64,000 nt of DNA from Prevotella sp. Rep29 (lineage in GTDB: Bacteria; Bacteroidota; Bacteroidia; Bacteroidales; Bacteroidaceae): positions 1,860,001 to 1,924,000 of the forward strand of contig NZ_CP047159.1 in NCBI RefSeq assembly GCF_019551475.1, given 5' to 3'. The position numbers and the translations under genes were made by a program. The notes below the pieces were generated by a model. It was not told where the DNA came from. It made no database searches and saw only the letters and a program-made list of their open reading frames with translations. Every line of letters begins with the position of its first letter. The stretch's first letter is position 1. Below, one piece after another: positions 6,249-16,045 of the stretch.

Positions 6249-8432
6249 CTACAAACGGATGAGGGTTGAACCGGCAATGGCTGGATGGCCATCTATCTGC
6301 ACGGCATAGACGGCTGACGGCAAACGGCTCAAATCGAGCGAATAGCTGGTGTTTCCGGCTGACATCCGCGCCGTATGGAGCAGCATTCCACCCACGGAAT
6401 AGATTCTCACCGTGAACAGACGGGCTGCCGGTTCGGTCGTCTCAATCGTCAGCAAGCCGCCCGCACGGAGTCCGATGCGCGCCGGTGTATGCTGTTGCGA
6501 CACTCCCTCTATGGCGGTTATCCCCAGAATATCAAGCAAACCGCGATAGACATCAATCTCGCCATGCCCATAATAATTGTTGGGATAAGTCAATGCTGGG
6601 TCGTAACGCTTGCACGTGCGGCTGAACACACCGATGATTTCTTCGCGCGTCAGTGTCGGCTTCGCCTGCAACCACAAGGCAATAGCTCCTGCAACGGCTG
6701 GCGTTGACATCGACGTCCCGCTGTTGGCATTCCACACATACGTCCTGCCGTTATAGTCAAAATGAACCACATCGCTGGCAATGTCGCTGGCGGTAGGATT
6801 CGCTTCCAGATAATAGCTGCTGTAAGACGAGATGACGTTCACACCCGGTGCCATCACATCGGGCTTCGTGCGTCCGTCATACGTGGGACCGACCGACGAG
6901 TGGCGGTAGCGGATGCCACCCGTTCCCATGTTGTAAGGGCGATAAACGCCTTGATAATTGACTACCCCCGTGCGATAAGCAGTGCCGCCGACGCATATTG
7001 CCGCAGGCGCACTTCCCGGCGAATGGATGCTGCAAACCATCTCGCCGGCATCCAACGAGGGATTCGTTGCGCTGGCAGAGATATAGCCCGAGCCCTTGAA
7101 CAGTTCCACGTCGGCATCGGTTCCGACCAGTTCTACCGATATCTCGCGCTCCATTCCGAGGCGTGCATCGCCCCTGAGATAGAAATCGTATGCCGTCTCC
7201 GAAGGGTTATAACATGAAGGATAGGCAGTAACCGTCAAGACGTATTGCCTGCCACCTGCCACAAGCGTGTCCGTATAAATCGAATCGGGCGAGGAAAGGA
7301 CTTCGGCAGTGCTAACTGTTTTCACTTCGCGCGGCGTCTCGTAAATGGTCGTTCGGATGGCAAACGACGACTGCGACTTGGCTGTAAAGCTGACCACATT
7401 GCCACCGGAATAGAAGAATGCACCCATGCTCTCCGTGCCCTGCGGCTTACGGAAATAAGTCTTTCTGCCGCCGTCATTGCCCGCTGCCGCCACAAAGATT
7501 CTGCCGGGACCTGTCAGGTTTTCTATCATCTCATAGAAAAGCTGGTCGTCGCCACGGAAATCCTGCGACGAGCCCTCGCTGAAGGAGACGACACAAGGTT
7601 TCCCTACCGACGCTGCATAATCGAAAATGTATTTGTAAGCCAACGCATCCGTGGCATAGGTGTACTTGTAAATGTCGGCACTGTCAATCAGCGCAATGTC
7701 GCTCGAAACGGCATTGTTCACGATACAGATGTCGCTCTCGTATGCCATGCCGCGGTAAGGCGAATCGTAACCGCTGCCGGCAGCGATGCCCAGCGTGTGG
7801 GTGCCATGTGTCTGGATGAGTCCGTCGCGCGAATGGGCATAGCCCCGGATAGCCTCTTCCGTCGTATAATCGGCACCTACATACAAGGCACTGCCGACCG
7901 TGTCCGTGGACAACTGGTCCCAGAAACGCTTGATGCGGTAACGGCTTGCCGTGGAATCGAAGAAATTAGGATGCGTCACATCGAAGCCCACATCGACAAC
8001 TCCCATCACCACCCCTTCGCCCGTATAGGCTTGCGGCAGATTGGTTCCCTCATAAACCGGCTGCGTATTGAGATGGATGGCAGTGGAATCCATGACAAGC
8101 GAATGGCTGCGATTGGCTTCGATACGCTTCACGCCGGTATGTCGGGACAACGCCGAAAGACGATGAACGGGAATGTCGGCAATATAAATGTCGCCAACCT
8201 GTGCCAACACCCGACAGCCGTTCTCGCCGAAAGCGCGTTCGCCCTCCGAATCCATACGCACAAACGCACAGATGCGGGGAGAAGATTTCTTCCCAAAAAC
8301 CTTCTTCTGCGACACATGGTCCCGCAAGGCTAATTCACGAACCAGCGAAGACATCTTCTCAAAGACAGGACGCTGGGCACCGGAACGCAACACTCCCAAT
8401 GCGCATACCAGGCATATCAAGAGGTATCTCAT
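6249..8432 (-). CDS. Secreted S8 subtilisin-like serine protease
   Basis: A 727-residue exported protease. Residues 1-19 are a signal peptide (MRYLLICLVCALGVLRSGA). The catalytic triad is visible: Asp147 in VVDVGFDVTHPNF, His209 in THGTHTLGIAAGSG, Ser574 in SGTSMSTPAVAGAIAL, with the oxyanion Asn319 in VAAAGNDGG. An insert of about 140 residues between 330 and 480 probably forms a beta-rich domain. The C-terminal ~80 residues (VRIYSVGGMLLHTARM...) look like a beta-sandwich sorting domain of the type used by the Bacteroidetes type IX secretion system; that role is inferred. A homologue-like propeptide region spans about 20-125. It is monocistronic, ending before the intergenic candidate RNA. 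It probably degrades extracellular protein for nutrition or modulates host proteins. Confidence 0.92.
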   Translation of the reverse strand: MRYLLICLVCALGVLRSGAQRPVFEKMSSLVRELALRDHVSQKKVFGKKSSPRICAFVRMDSEGERAFGENGCRVLAQVGDIYIADIPVHRLSALSRHTGVKRIEANRSHSLVMDSTAIHLNTQPVYEGTNLPQAYTGEGVVMGVVDVGFDVTHPNFFDSTASRYRIKRFWDQLSTDTVGSALYVGADYTTEEAIRGYAHSRDGLIQTHGTHTLGIAAGSGYDSPYRGMAYESDICIVNNAVSSDIALIDSADIYKYTYATDALAYKYIFDYAASVGKPCVVSFSEGSSQDFRGDDQLFYEMIENLTGPGRIFVAAAGNDGGRKTYFRKPQGTESMGAFFYSGGNVVSFTAKSQSSFAIRTTIYETPREVKTVSTAEVLSSPDSIYTDTLVAGGRQYVLTVTAYPSCYNPSETAYDFYLRGDARLGMEREISVELVGTDADVELFKGSGYISASATNPSLDAGEMVCSIHSPGSAPAAICVGGTAYRTGVVNYQGVYRPYNMGTGGIRYRHSSVGPTYDGRTKPDVMAPGVNVISSYSSYYLEANPTASDIASDVVHFDYNGRTYVWNANSGTSMSTPAVAGAIALWLQAKPTLTREEIIGVFSRTCKRYDPALTYPNNYYGHGEIDVYRGLLDILGITAIEGVSQQHTPARIGLRAGGLLTIETTEPAARLFTVRIYSVGGMLLHTARMSAGNTSYSLDLSRLPSAVYAVQIDGHPAIAGSTLIRL

Positions 8433-8575
8433 TGCTGAATACTTATCAAATGAATACTATATCTGTTCTGCAAAATAAATAAAAAAAAACGAGACACACA
8501 AATTAAATCACCGGAAAGAAAAACACAAAGATGCCGTTTTTTTCGCTTTTTTCAATAACTATCATTTATTTTGCT

Positions 8576-8583
8576 TACCTTTG
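8576..8583 (+). promoter_or_regulatory. TACCTTTG -7 element for the SlyD-like gene
   Basis: Consensus TACCTTTG at 8576-8583 lies 29 nt before the ATG at 8613. The T-rich region 20-30 nt upstream lacks a clear TTTG. The position supports the downstream ATG over an earlier in-frame TTG at 8571, which lies within the promoter. Confidence 0.6.
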
Positions 8584-8612
8584 CACACAAGAAAAATAAA
8601 AAACAAAAAAAC

Positions 8613-9197
8613 ATGGATACAATCAACAAGTACATCGCAGTTGACTACCAACTCTACATCGTGGAAGACGGCAAGCCGCACCTGATAGAAAAAACCAACG
8701 CCGACAAGCCGTTTGTCTTTATCAGTGGACTGGGAATGACCATCGAAGGATTTGAAAAAGTAGTGGAACCGCTGGAAAAAGGTGGAGAATTTGACTTCAT
8801 CCTGTCGCCCGAAGAAGCCTACGGAGCATATAACGACGAGCGAGTGGTGAACCTGAGCAAGGAGATTTTCAGCATCAATGGACACTTTGACCACGACAAT
8901 ATCTACATCGATGCCGTCGTGCCCCTCCAGAACGAAGACGGAAACCGCTTCCTCGGACGCGTAGTGGCTATCAACGACGACGATGTGCGCATCGACCTCA
9001 ACCATCCGCTGGCAGGAAAGGAACTCAACTTCAAAGGAAAAGTTGTTGAAACGCGTGAAGCCACCAACGATGAACTTCAAAGCATGCTGGCACACATGAG
9101 CGGAGAAGGATGCGGATGTGACGACTGCCAAGGCGATTGCGGCAGCAAACACGAGAAAGAAGGCGGATGCGGATGTGGCTGCGGACACTGCCACTGA
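8613..9197 (+). CDS. slyD: SlyD-like FKBP peptidyl-prolyl isomerase
   Basis: A 194-residue cytosolic FKBP of the SlyD type: FKBP halves at about residues 1-70 and 130-160 with an inserted-flap chaperone domain between (roughly 70-130, including [21 protein letters not shown]). FKBP signatures are [17 protein letters not shown] and [31 protein letters not shown] is the conserved SlyD loop. The last ~35 residues are Cys/His/Gly-rich ([12 protein letters not shown]... [10 protein letters not shown]), a metal-binding tail like that which lets SlyD bind nickel. SlyD assists folding and, in some bacteria, hydrogenase metallation; no hydrogenase genes are nearby. aroC starts 38 nt downstream and may be co-transcribed. 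Confidence 0.9.
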   Translation: MDTINKYIAVDYQLYIVEDGKPHLIEKTNADKPFVFISGLGMTIEGFEKVVEPLEKGGEFDFILSPEEAYGAYNDERVVNLSKEIFSINGHFDHDNIYIDAVVPLQNEDGNRFLGRVVAINDDDVRIDLNHPLAGKELNFKGKVVETREATNDELQSMLAHMSGEGCGCDDCQGDCGSKHEKEGGCGCGCGHCH

Positions 9198-9235
9198 CAC
9201 ACACTTATTACAGTCTCTACCAATGCACCACGACA

Positions 9236-10309
9236 ATGAGCAATACGTTCGGACATATCTTTACGCTGACAACCTTCGGTGAAAGCCACGGAGAAGCTAT
9301 CGGGGGAGTGGTTGACGGTATGCCGCCGGGAATCGACATCGACGTCAGTTTCATACAAGCGGAACTCAATCGGCGACGACCCGGACAAAGCCAACTGACA
9401 ACCGGAAGAAGCGAGACTGATGAGGTGGAGCTGCTCAGCGGAGTGTTTGAAAACAAATCGACAGGCACTCCTATCGCATTCATTGTGCGCAACAATAACC
9501 AGAGAACAGAAGACTACGAAGCAATACGCCACCTGTTACGACCCTCACATGCCGACTTTACCTATTTATATAAATATGGTACGCGCGACTATCGGGGCGG
9601 AGGGCGGGCATCGGCACGAACAACCATCAGCAGATGTGTGGGAGGCGCATTGGCAAAACTGGCACTGCGCCAAACAGGAATCACCATCCAAGCCTACACC
9701 TCACAAATAGGAGACATCGGACTTGAAGGCGACTACACCCAGTACGACCTGTCGATGACGGAACAAAACGACGTGAGATGCCCGGACGCAGAGAAAGCCA
9801 AGCAGATGGAAGAACTCATCATGAAAATGAAAAAGGAAGGCGACAGCATCGGAGGCATCGCCACATGCGTTATCAAAGGATGCCCGGCAGGTCTTGGAGA
9901 ACCGGAAACCGACAAGTTGCATGCCGCACTCGCACACGCCATGATGAGTATCAATGCAGCCAAAGGATTCGAATACGGAGAGGGATTCAACGCCTGCAGA
10001 TTGCGGGGAAGTGAACAAAACGACGTGTTCGTCAACAAAAACGGGCGCATCGGGACACTGACCAACCACAGCGGAGGCATACAAGGAGGCATCAGCAACG
10101 GAGAAGACATCTATTTCCGAGTAGCATTCAAGGCTGTGCCCACCATCATGACGGCACAACCAACCCTCGACACAACGGGACAACCTGCCACCCTCGAAGC
10201 TCACGGAAGACATGATTCATGTGTCGTTCCACGCGCCATTCCGATAGTCGAAGCAATGGCAGCAATGACGGTTTTTGACTTCTATTTGCTATCGAAAATA
10301 GTTAAATAA
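9236..10309 (+). CDS. aroC: Chorismate synthase
   Basis: The final shikimate-pathway enzyme: converts 5-enolpyruvylshikimate 3-phosphate to chorismate using reduced FMN without net redox. The 357-residue protein starts [19 protein letters not shown], the family's first signature, and continues with [49 protein letters not shown] (an FMN/EPSP-binding segment) and [19 protein letters not shown]. The C-terminal [16 protein letters not shown] is also canonical. The start at 9236 is chosen because it yields the conserved N-terminus; the longer frame would overlap the SlyD gene. It lies 38 nt after that gene. Identification is secure. Confidence 0.97.
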   Translation: MSNTFGHIFTLTTFGESHGEAIGGVVDGMPPGIDIDVSFIQAELNRRRPGQSQLTTGRSETDEVELLSGVFENKSTGTPIAFIVRNNNQRTEDYEAIRHLLRPSHADFTYLYKYGTRDYRGGGRASARTTISRCVGGALAKLALRQTGITIQAYTSQIGDIGLEGDYTQYDLSMTEQNDVRCPDAEKAKQMEELIMKMKKEGDSIGGIATCVIKGCPAGLGEPETDKLHAALAHAMMSINAAKGFEYGEGFNACRLRGSEQNDVFVNKNGRIGTLTNHSGGIQGGISNGEDIYFRVAFKAVPTIMTAQPTLDTTGQPATLEAHGRHDSCVVPRAIPIVEAMAAMTVFDFYLLSKIVK

Positions 10310-10373
10310 CTAAAAAAAACGCACTTTTCCGAAACTTTTTCTTATAAAATTATTGGATTTAAAAAATAATTCG

Positions 10374-10480
10374 TATATTTGCAAACGATTCTTCTGGGTT
10401 TGTGAAAATCCGAAAATCAGTTAAGTCTAGTTTAGTTTTTGTGTTGGTAAGAGCGATCCTTTTGATCGCTCTTTTTCTTT
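10374..10480 (+). ncRNA. Candidate small RNA (~90 nt) between aroC and pyrD
   Basis: TATATTTG at 10374-10381, with ATTG 18 nt upstream, can start a transcript around 10388. It would end at a strong intrinsic terminator: AGAGCGATC (10450-10458) pairs with GATCGCTCT (10464-10472), followed by TTTTTC. aroC ends at 10309 before the promoter, and the next gene (pyrD) is on the other strand and ends at 10546, so this short unit codes for nothing obvious. The longest reading frame across it continues antisense into pyrD and is not credible. It could alternatively be only an aroC terminator with a chance TATATTTG. Confidence 0.45.
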
Positions 10481-10545
10481 TTCCCCTTTCAACAGCCGGA
10501 ATTCCGACCTATCGGAGAGGACTTAAATGGAAAAATGCGCAACCA

Positions 10546-11457
10546 TCAGGCATCAAGTGTCCCGATAATGTCCCACACCGAGCGACAGCCGTGAGCATCC
10601 AGCCAGTCGTTGATTCCGTCGCGCACCTTGACGGTGACTGCCGGATCCAGGAAATTAGCTGTACCTATCTGAATGGCTGTGGCACCCGCCATGAGAAACT
10701 CAATCGCATCCGTAGCACTACAAATTCCACCAAGACCGATGACTGGAATCTTCACCGCCTTAGCCACCTGCCACACCATGCGCAGGGCAACAGGCTTGAC
10801 CGCAGGACCGCTCAAACCGCCAGTGTTGATGCTCAACATCGGACGGCGGCGCTCAATATCGACAGCCATTCCCATCAGCGTGTTGATGAGCGATACACTG
10901 TCAGCACCCTCTGCCTCACAAACACGCGCAATCTCCGCAATATCAGTCACGTTAGGAGAGAGCTTCACTATCAAAGTCTTATGATAATGCTCGCGGACGG
11001 CACGGACAACGCTTGCCGCTCCGTCGCAAGTGACACCGAATGCCATACCGCCCTGGCGCACATTCGGACAAGAAATATTCAACTCAATCGCCGGAATATG
11101 CTCCAACTCGCCAATCCGCTCGGCACACTGCACATAATCATCCAGCGAAGAACCGCTGACATTGACAATCATGTTCGTGCCAATATCCTTTATTTGCGGA
11201 TAAATCTGTTCACAAAAGTAATCTACACCCTTGTTCTGAAGTCCCACACAATTGAGCATACCCGAAGCCGTTTCAGCCATGCGCGGATAATCGTTTCCTT
11301 CGCGCGGATGGAGTGTCGTGCCTTTTACGATAATGCCTCCCAACTCGTCTAACGGAACAAAGTCAGCAAACTCAACACCATAACCGAACGTTCCCGAAGC
11401 CGTCATCACGGGATTCTTCAACTCCAACGCACCTATTCTTACACTTAAATCTGCCAT
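10546..11457 (-). CDS. pyrD: Dihydroorotate dehydrogenase B, catalytic subunit
   Basis: Oxidises dihydroorotate to orotate in pyrimidine synthesis; class 1B enzymes use FMN here and pass electrons to NAD through PyrK. The 303-residue protein begins [25 protein letters not shown]. The class-1 catalytic base Cys130 lies in [16 protein letters not shown]-binding stretches include [29 protein letters not shown] and [21 protein letters not shown]. Cys (rather than Ser) as base and the adjacent pyrK fix it as type 1B. Its start overlaps the end of pyrK by 13 nt, so translation is probably coupled. Confidence 0.97.
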   Translation of the reverse strand: MADLSVRIGALELKNPVMTASGTFGYGVEFADFVPLDELGGIIVKGTTLHPREGNDYPRMAETASGMLNCVGLQNKGVDYFCEQIYPQIKDIGTNMIVNVSGSSLDDYVQCAERIGELEHIPAIELNISCPNVRQGGMAFGVTCDGAASVVRAVREHYHKTLIVKLSPNVTDIAEIARVCEAEGADSVSLINTLMGMAVDIERRRPMLSINTGGLSGPAVKPVALRMVWQVAKAVKIPVIGLGGICSATDAIEFLMAGATAIQIGTANFLDPAVTVKVRDGINDWLDAHGCRSVWDIIGTLDA

Positions 11458-12218
11458 GTCAGTTTCTTTGTATTGATTACAGGACCTTCTTTACATACAC
11501 ACACATTGCCCGATGTCGTCTTTTCCACACAACACAGACAGGCACCAATGCCGCAAGCCATCTTGTTCTCCAAAGAGACCTCACACTCAACTCCCGCCTT
11601 GTGCGCATAACGAGCAACAGCTTGCATCATCGGTAGAGGACCACAGGTGGCAATACGGTCAAAAGATTCCTTGCACAGAAGCGAATGGTCGGTCACAAAA
11701 CCCCGTTCACCCTCACTCCCGTCTTCCGTCGTCACAAACACACGTCCCAACGACTTAAAACTATCCAGTTCCAATAAGTCTTTCGACGAACGGGCACCGA
11801 GAAGGAAAGTGGGCTCAAAACCCGCCTCCTTTATCCGCTTACCCATAAAAAGCAAAGGAGCCACTCCAACACCGCCGCCGACAAGCAGCAGACGGGGAGA
11901 GGCTGCGTCGGGAAGTGTAAATGTGTTACCCAACGGCAACACACAATTCAATCGGTCACCAGCACGGAGTGAAGACAAAGTGCGCGTACCGTCACCGACA
12001 ACCGCCACCAACAGCCACATCTCGTTGCGCTGCTCATCCACCCAGTTGATGGAAATAGGACGACGCAGAAACGTTGTTGGAGAACCATCCACACGAACCT
12101 CTACAAACTGTCCTGGCAACATCGGCGGCAAAGGCTTCTCATGCGTCAGACGAATGAGCACATATCGTTCGTGAAGGTGCTCTACCGTTACCACGTTCAA
12201 ATCTAAGATATATTTCAT
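11445..12218 (-). CDS. pyrK: Dihydroorotate dehydrogenase B, electron-transfer subunit
   Basis: PyrK carries FAD and a 2Fe-2S cluster and shuttles electrons from PyrD to NAD+. The 257-residue protein has an N-terminal flavin-reductase barrel ([14 protein letters not shown] binds FAD), an NAD-binding part with [15 protein letters not shown], and a C-terminal cysteine cluster: [16 protein letters not shown] followed by [10 protein letters not shown], the expected CxxxxCxxC...C pattern. I use the ATG at 12218 ([10 protein letters not shown]), which matches the family start; an in-frame ATG further upstream at 12266 adds 16 hydrophobic residues that look non-coding. It forms an operon with the overlapping pyrD. 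Confidence 0.96.
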   Translation of the reverse strand: MKYILDLNVVTVEHLHERYVLIRLTHEKPLPPMLPGQFVEVRVDGSPTTFLRRPISINWVDEQRNEMWLLVAVVGDGTRTLSSLRAGDRLNCVLPLGNTFTLPDAASPRLLLVGGGVGVAPLLFMGKRIKEAGFEPTFLLGARSSKDLLELDSFKSLGRVFVTTEDGSEGERGFVTDHSLLCKESFDRIATCGPLPMMQAVARYAHKAGVECEVSLENKMACGIGACLCCVEKTTSGNVCVCKEGPVINTKKLTWQI

Positions 12219-12507
12219 CACCTTAATATATTTATTAGCAAAAGGAAAAAATGTAACCAGAAACAAATAGGTATCTCTCCGACATACACGTTTCTATACA
12301 TTTCTTCCGCAAATTTACGAAAAATTTCCGGGTAAGCGAGCAAAAGGAAAACCTTTTCTCATCCGAAAGAGAAGAATTAATAAAAAACGAAAGCAAAAAC
12401 GGGGATAAACAATCGAAGGTGACAACGGCATTGAAAACAACAGAAATGAGCAGAATTCAACACCCAAGGGCAAAAATTTCACACAGATAATGCAATGAAA
12501 GAAACAT

Positions 12508-12548
12508 AAAAAAACAGATTCCAACACCACTGGGTAGTGTGGAATCTG
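12508..12548 (-). terminator. Terminator of the XRE regulator gene
   Basis: CAGATTCCACACTAC pairs imperfectly with its partner across a short CCCA loop, then a T7 run follows on the minus strand (A run at 12508-12514 on plus). It sits ~65 nt after the regulator's stop. Confidence 0.75.
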
Positions 12549-12611
12549 CCGGGTTTCAGAAAATGAAAACTAATTTATATCAGAATAATAATTGTCTTGA
12601 ATAATCATGCG

Positions 12612-13073
12612 CTACGACTTCTTCGGCGTGAACGACTCATAAGTCTGGTCATCGAAGAATACACGTATCTCGGTAATCTGCCGGGCAGCACGCTCTACAT
12701 ACAGCACTTCTTCCTTCGAAGAGGGCTTCTGGGTGCCACTATTTCCTTTTGAAACATTCAACCCTTGCTCTTGGACAGGGGAGGAAACTTTATTTTCTAC
12801 GCTGGAAAATAGGTCACCCATTCCGTCATGGGCTGGTTCAGGTGCAGATTTTCCACCAACATCGTCGAGGAACATCGGCTCTTTTCCGAACATAAGCCAT
12901 TCAATACTGATAGTCGGAATTTTTTTTCGAATCGCTTCAACCGTATTCAAAGTTGGTTTTGTGCGTCCATTAAAAATACTGCTCAATGATGCCGGAGACA
13001 TTTCAATAAATTGAGCGAATGTCTGCTGAGTCATGTGTTGTGACTCCATCAGTTGTCGAATTCTATCTTTCAT
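12612..13073 (-). CDS. XRE-family helix-turn-helix regulator
   Basis: A 153-residue protein with an N-terminal Cro/C1-type DNA-binding domain (about residues 3-60): MTQQTFAQFIEMSPASLSSIFNGRTKPTLNTVEAI shows the scanning helix (AQFIEMS), turn and recognition helix (ASLSSIFNGRTKP), followed by the IEWLMFGKEPM segment typical of Bacteroidales regulators of this type. The remaining 90 residues are hydrophilic and low complexity, ending with a short ordered segment (ITEIRVFFDDQTYESF). No ligand domain is recognised. It stands alone beside 1.2 kb of AT-rich non-coding DNA; its targets are unknown. Confidence 0.85.
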   Translation of the reverse strand: MKDRIRQLMESQHMTQQTFAQFIEMSPASLSSIFNGRTKPTLNTVEAIRKKIPTISIEWLMFGKEPMFLDDVGGKSAPEPAHDGMGDLFSSVENKVSSPVQEQGLNVSKGNSGTQKPSSKEEVLYVERAARQITEIRVFFDDQTYESFTPKKS

Positions 13074-13984
13074 GTCGTTTTTGAGGCATTTTTGCCGTTT
13101 TTCGTTTCAGTTTACAAAAGTAAAGCAAAAAAATTAAACTTCCAAATCTTTTTGAAAAAATTTTGTTTCAAGAATCAAAGTTTTGAAATTTGAATTATTT
13201 TTATTTGTAAATTCAAATCAGTGAAAACGAAATTTTTTATTCATTTACAAATCAAAAGCGACAATGTGTACACAATCCATTTGTAGAATGATTTTTTATA
13301 ACTATCTGGAATAATTTCAGTTATTTACAAATAAAATGTGAATTAAAGGTGTATTATGCAAAATGCCTCGTCCATACCCTCCTATTTCTTGACGGAAAAG
13401 ATGAGTATTTTTATATAACATGTTGATTATTATATACTTATGTTATTAAAATTGCCTTTGTATAATCATCGATTTTTCGTGATTTTGATTTGTGTTTTTA
13501 ATTTTAAATTATGCTATTCAAATATATAAACGACTGCTTGTGTTTAGTTTTGTGCTTTACATAATTGTATAATGTTGCCCATTTGTTTGGGTTTTTGTTT
13601 TGAAATCAACAAAACAAAATGTTAACATCTGCGAAAACTAAATATTGAAGGCGAAAAACGAGCAAAAATCGCCATATTTTGCTCATTTCGAACGAAGGGA
13701 CGTTTTGCTTAAAAATATGCGAAATATGAGCATCGAAAATCAACTTAACTTGCTGATTTTATGAATAATTATCCCCGAAAATTCTGTTCAAGAAAAATCA
13801 AATTCTAGAAAAATCTGGGATAAATTGTGAGTAAAACGTGTATAAAAAACATCTATTTGCGATTCAAATAGTGGAAGTATTGGGGGAGAAATGCCCCCCA
13901 AATTCTATATTTTCGTCTAAAATATGGAGAAAAAACATCTATTTTGACAGCCTACCCTACACCATTTATTATAGAATTACCATC
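13074..13984. other. AT-rich intergenic stretch with no supported gene
   Basis: Roughly 0.9 kb of conspicuously AT-rich DNA lies between the XRE regulator and a tandem-repeat block. It has many short AT direct repeats and no frame with protein-like composition. A degraded gene cannot be excluded, but I see no homology signal. Confidence 0.6.
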
Positions 13985-14290
13985 CATCCTCCTTCAAAAT
14001 ATTCGCGCTTTAATGATAAGTTTTTTTGTTTTTTCATATTCGAGTGGGATTTCGGAAGCCTACTCCCCTCTTTTCAATTGCTGAATATCATTCGTACCCT
14101 TCAAAATGTTTACACCCTAATAACAAGTTCTTTTGTTTTTTCCGATTCGAATAGGATTTCGAAAGGCTACCCCTCATTTTCAATTGTTGGATATCATTCG
14201 TACCCTTCAAAATGTTCGCGCTCTTTAAATAAGTTTTTTGCTTTTTCCGATTCGAATAGGATTTCGGAAGCCTACTCCCCCATTTTCAAT
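13985..14290. repeat. Three imperfect tandem copies of a ~106-bp unit
   Basis: CTTCAAAAT(A/G)TT recurs at about 13992, 14099 and 14205, and the block GATTTCGGAAGCCTACTCCC recurs (with one diverged middle copy) at ~107-bp intervals. Each unit also has an A/T-rich segment ending in TTTTTTGTTTTTTC. The block ends at the 3' end of holA. An open frame spanning it (13838-14299) is an artefact of the repeat. Confidence 0.75.
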
Positions 14291-15317
14291 GAAGGATAAA
14301 GAAAATCAGTTCCTTTATCAACTCCCCGGCATCAGTATTTGGATTACCAATTCCCTTCATTTTGTCGTCCGTTTCTCGAATCTTTGAGATAATCTGCATC
14401 GTTTTCGTTGCAGAATAGTTCCTCATTCCGGCAAGGTAATCTTTCACTCCCCATGCATTTTTCAAGCCCAGAGCCTCCGCCAGAGTGTTAGGATTTTGAT
14501 TGTTGGGCACATAATAGGCTATCATCAGGTTCTGGAAGTAGTTGAACAACATCGGTACAAGCACATACATGCTATCCTTTTGAGTTTTAGGATTTCCCGC
14601 AAAGTACTTGACAATCTGATTCGCTTTGAACACATTTCTATCAACAATGGCATTGCGCAGTTCGAATCCGTTGTAATCCTTGCTCACGCCTATTTCCCTT
14701 TCAACAATCTCGGGTGTTATCTCCCGTTTGTCCTCAGGCAGCGATATGATTACTTTGTCAAGTTCCGACGTCAGTCTGCTCAGGTCAGCTCCGATATGTT
14801 CGGCGACCATCTGTGCCGATTTGTTATCGATGCTCACGTCCTTTCCTTTCAGATAGCTGGCGACAAACGCAGGCAACTCATAGTCGCGCATCTTCTTACT
14901 CTCGAATACGATGCCAGCAGTCCTCGCTTTGGAGACTATTTTTTTCCGTCCGTCGATGGTTCCGTTCTTATAACAGATAACGAGAATTGTCTGATTCATC
15001 GGTTTCTCGAAATACGTTTCCAGCGCATCCCATTGCTTGATATTCTGCGCTTCCTTCACGATAATCACCTGATATTCAGCCATCATGGGATATCGCCGTG
15101 CCATGTCAGCCACCTGCACCGCACTGACATCCAATCCATAGACAATGCTTTGGTTGAAATCGCGCTCCTCCTCACTCAGCACATGCTGCTCAATGAAGTC
15201 AGAAATCTGGTCGATATAATACGGCTCCTCCCCCATTAGCAAGTACACGGGGGCGAACTGCCTGGCTTCCAGCTGAGCCATGATGCCGTCGAACGCATTA
15301 TCTTTTTTTGCTGCCAT
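14286..15317 (-). CDS. holA: DNA polymerase III delta subunit
   Basis: The clamp-loader delta subunit that opens the sliding clamp. The 343-residue length matches the family. The N-terminal AAA+-like domain begins with PVYLLMGEEPYYIDQI (about residues 23-38), followed by ERDFNQSIVYGLDV and MMAEYQVIIVKEAQN; the middle contains the three-helix lid with GADLSRLTSELDKVII (about 187-202), and the C-terminal domain has FELRNAIVDRNVFKANQIVKYF. As in other delta subunits, no Walker A motif is expected or seen. It is divergent from the HsdR_N-like gene, an arrangement seen across Bacteroidetes as far as I recall. Confidence 0.93.
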   Translation of the reverse strand: MAAKKDNAFDGIMAQLEARQFAPVYLLMGEEPYYIDQISDFIEQHVLSEEERDFNQSIVYGLDVSAVQVADMARRYPMMAEYQVIIVKEAQNIKQWDALETYFEKPMNQTILVICYKNGTIDGRKKIVSKARTAGIVFESKKMRDYELPAFVASYLKGKDVSIDNKSAQMVAEHIGADLSRLTSELDKVIISLPEDKREITPEIVEREIGVSKDYNGFELRNAIVDRNVFKANQIVKYFAGNPKTQKDSMYVLVPMLFNYFQNLMIAYYVPNNQNPNTLAEALGLKNAWGVKDYLAGMRNYSATKTMQIISKIRETDDKMKGIGNPNTDAGELIKELIFFILH

Positions 15318-15344
15318 GATTTCTTTATTCTCGGATAAAAACGC

Positions 15345-15352
15345 TATCTTTG
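15345..15352 (+). promoter_or_regulatory. TATCTTTG -7 element for the HsdR_N-like gene
   Basis: TATCTTTG at 15345-15352 in the divergent interval between holA and the HsdR_N-like gene. Distance to the first ATG (15474) is 121 nt. A -33 element is not obvious. Confidence 0.45.
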
Positions 15353-15473
15353 CATTTGTGATTGCAAAGATAATACAAAAAATCGAATTCGCACAGAGCT
15401 GTCATCATAAAAATCTGTCGTTTTCCGCAAAAAGCTTTCATCACCATCCAATGCCCTCCATCAGCCAGGGCAG

Positions 15474-15944
15474 ATGCTAATGAACGAATATGCTATGTAT
15501 CAACTGAACCTTCCCACCTACGACCTGCGTCTCCGAAGAACAGGAAACCGCGACATGATATTCGATGTCCTGCGCCGCAAGTACGTCGCCTTGACGCCCG
15601 AAGAGTGGGTGCGCCAACATTTCGTTCATTTCCTCATCGAGCATAAAGGCTACCCCACCGCCCTGTTAGCCAACGAGATAGAGCTACGCATCGGCGGAAA
15701 GCACCTGCGTGCCGACACATTATTATATAATAAGGAGCTCCGTCCGCACATGCTCATCGAATACAAATCCCCCACCATAGCCCTCACCCAGAAAGTCTTC
15801 GACCAGATTTCCGCCTACAATCTCCTACTCCATGCCGACTACCTCATCGTCAGCAACGGCATGCAACACATCTGCTGCCACATGGACTACGAACAAAACA
15901 CCTACCACTTCCTCGAAGAAATCCCCGACTATTCCGAGTTGTAA
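15474..15944 (+). CDS. HsdR N-terminal-domain-like protein (PD-(D/E)xK nuclease fold)
   Basis: A 156-residue protein with the stand-alone fold found at the N-terminus of type I restriction endonuclease R subunits. It includes DVLRRKYVALTPEEWVRQHF (about residues 28-47) and a PD-(D/E)xK-like core: Asp in LRADTLLY (near residue 79) and LIEYKSP (near 95). ATGs at 15474, 15480 and 15495 are all possible; the last gives the usual MYQLNLP-type start. Stand-alone copies next to holA are common in Bacteroidetes and are not part of a restriction system; role unknown. It ends 12 nt before the terminator of the convergent tracrRNA. Confidence 0.85.
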   Translation: MLMNEYAMYQLNLPTYDLRLRRTGNRDMIFDVLRRKYVALTPEEWVRQHFVHFLIEHKGYPTALLANEIELRIGGKHLRADTLLYNKELRPHMLIEYKSPTIALTQKVFDQISAYNLLLHADYLIVSNGMQHICCHMDYEQNTYHFLEEIPDYSEL

Positions 15945-15955
15945 ACTCGTAAGAC

Positions 15956-16040
15956 AAAAAATGCCCACCGTTAAAGGACGATGGGCTAACCTGATGTTTT
16001 CACAACGGAATAATCCTTATTGTGATTTGCTTAAATTTCA
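15956..16040 (-). ncRNA. tracrRNA of the type II-C CRISPR-Cas system
   Basis: Plus-strand TTGTGATTTGCTTAAATTTC at 16020-16039 nearly matches the 5' half of the CRISPR repeat (crRNA sense), so a minus-strand RNA holds the complementary anti-repeat. After it come AAGGATTATTCC (a small stem) and GTTGTGAAAACATC, then a terminal hairpin GCCCATCGT/ACGGTGGGC (15963-15986, one G-U pair) and a T6 run (15956-15961): the layout of type II tracrRNAs. A promoter with consensus -33 and -7 boxes lies directly upstream. The 3' end of the anti-repeat pairs with the 5' end of the crRNA repeat, as required. The exact 5' end is estimated from the promoter. Confidence 0.88.
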
Positions 16041-16045
16041 TACGG

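Noticed and set aside
7245..8333. Long plus-strand frame opposite the subtilase gene
   Set aside because: Mirror of a conserved protease with an intact catalytic triad; composition is Arg/His-rich as expected of an antisense shadow.
10402..11352. Plus-strand frame of 316 codons
   Set aside because: Antisense to pyrD over most of its length; the pyrD frame has full family motifs.
12315..12530. 71-codon minus-strand frame between pyrK and the XRE regulator
   Set aside because: Phe/Leu-rich low-complexity translation that overlaps the regulator's terminator.
13838..14299. 153-codon plus-strand frame in the AT-rich gap
   Set aside because: It consists largely of the 106-bp tandem repeat read through; no protein-like features.
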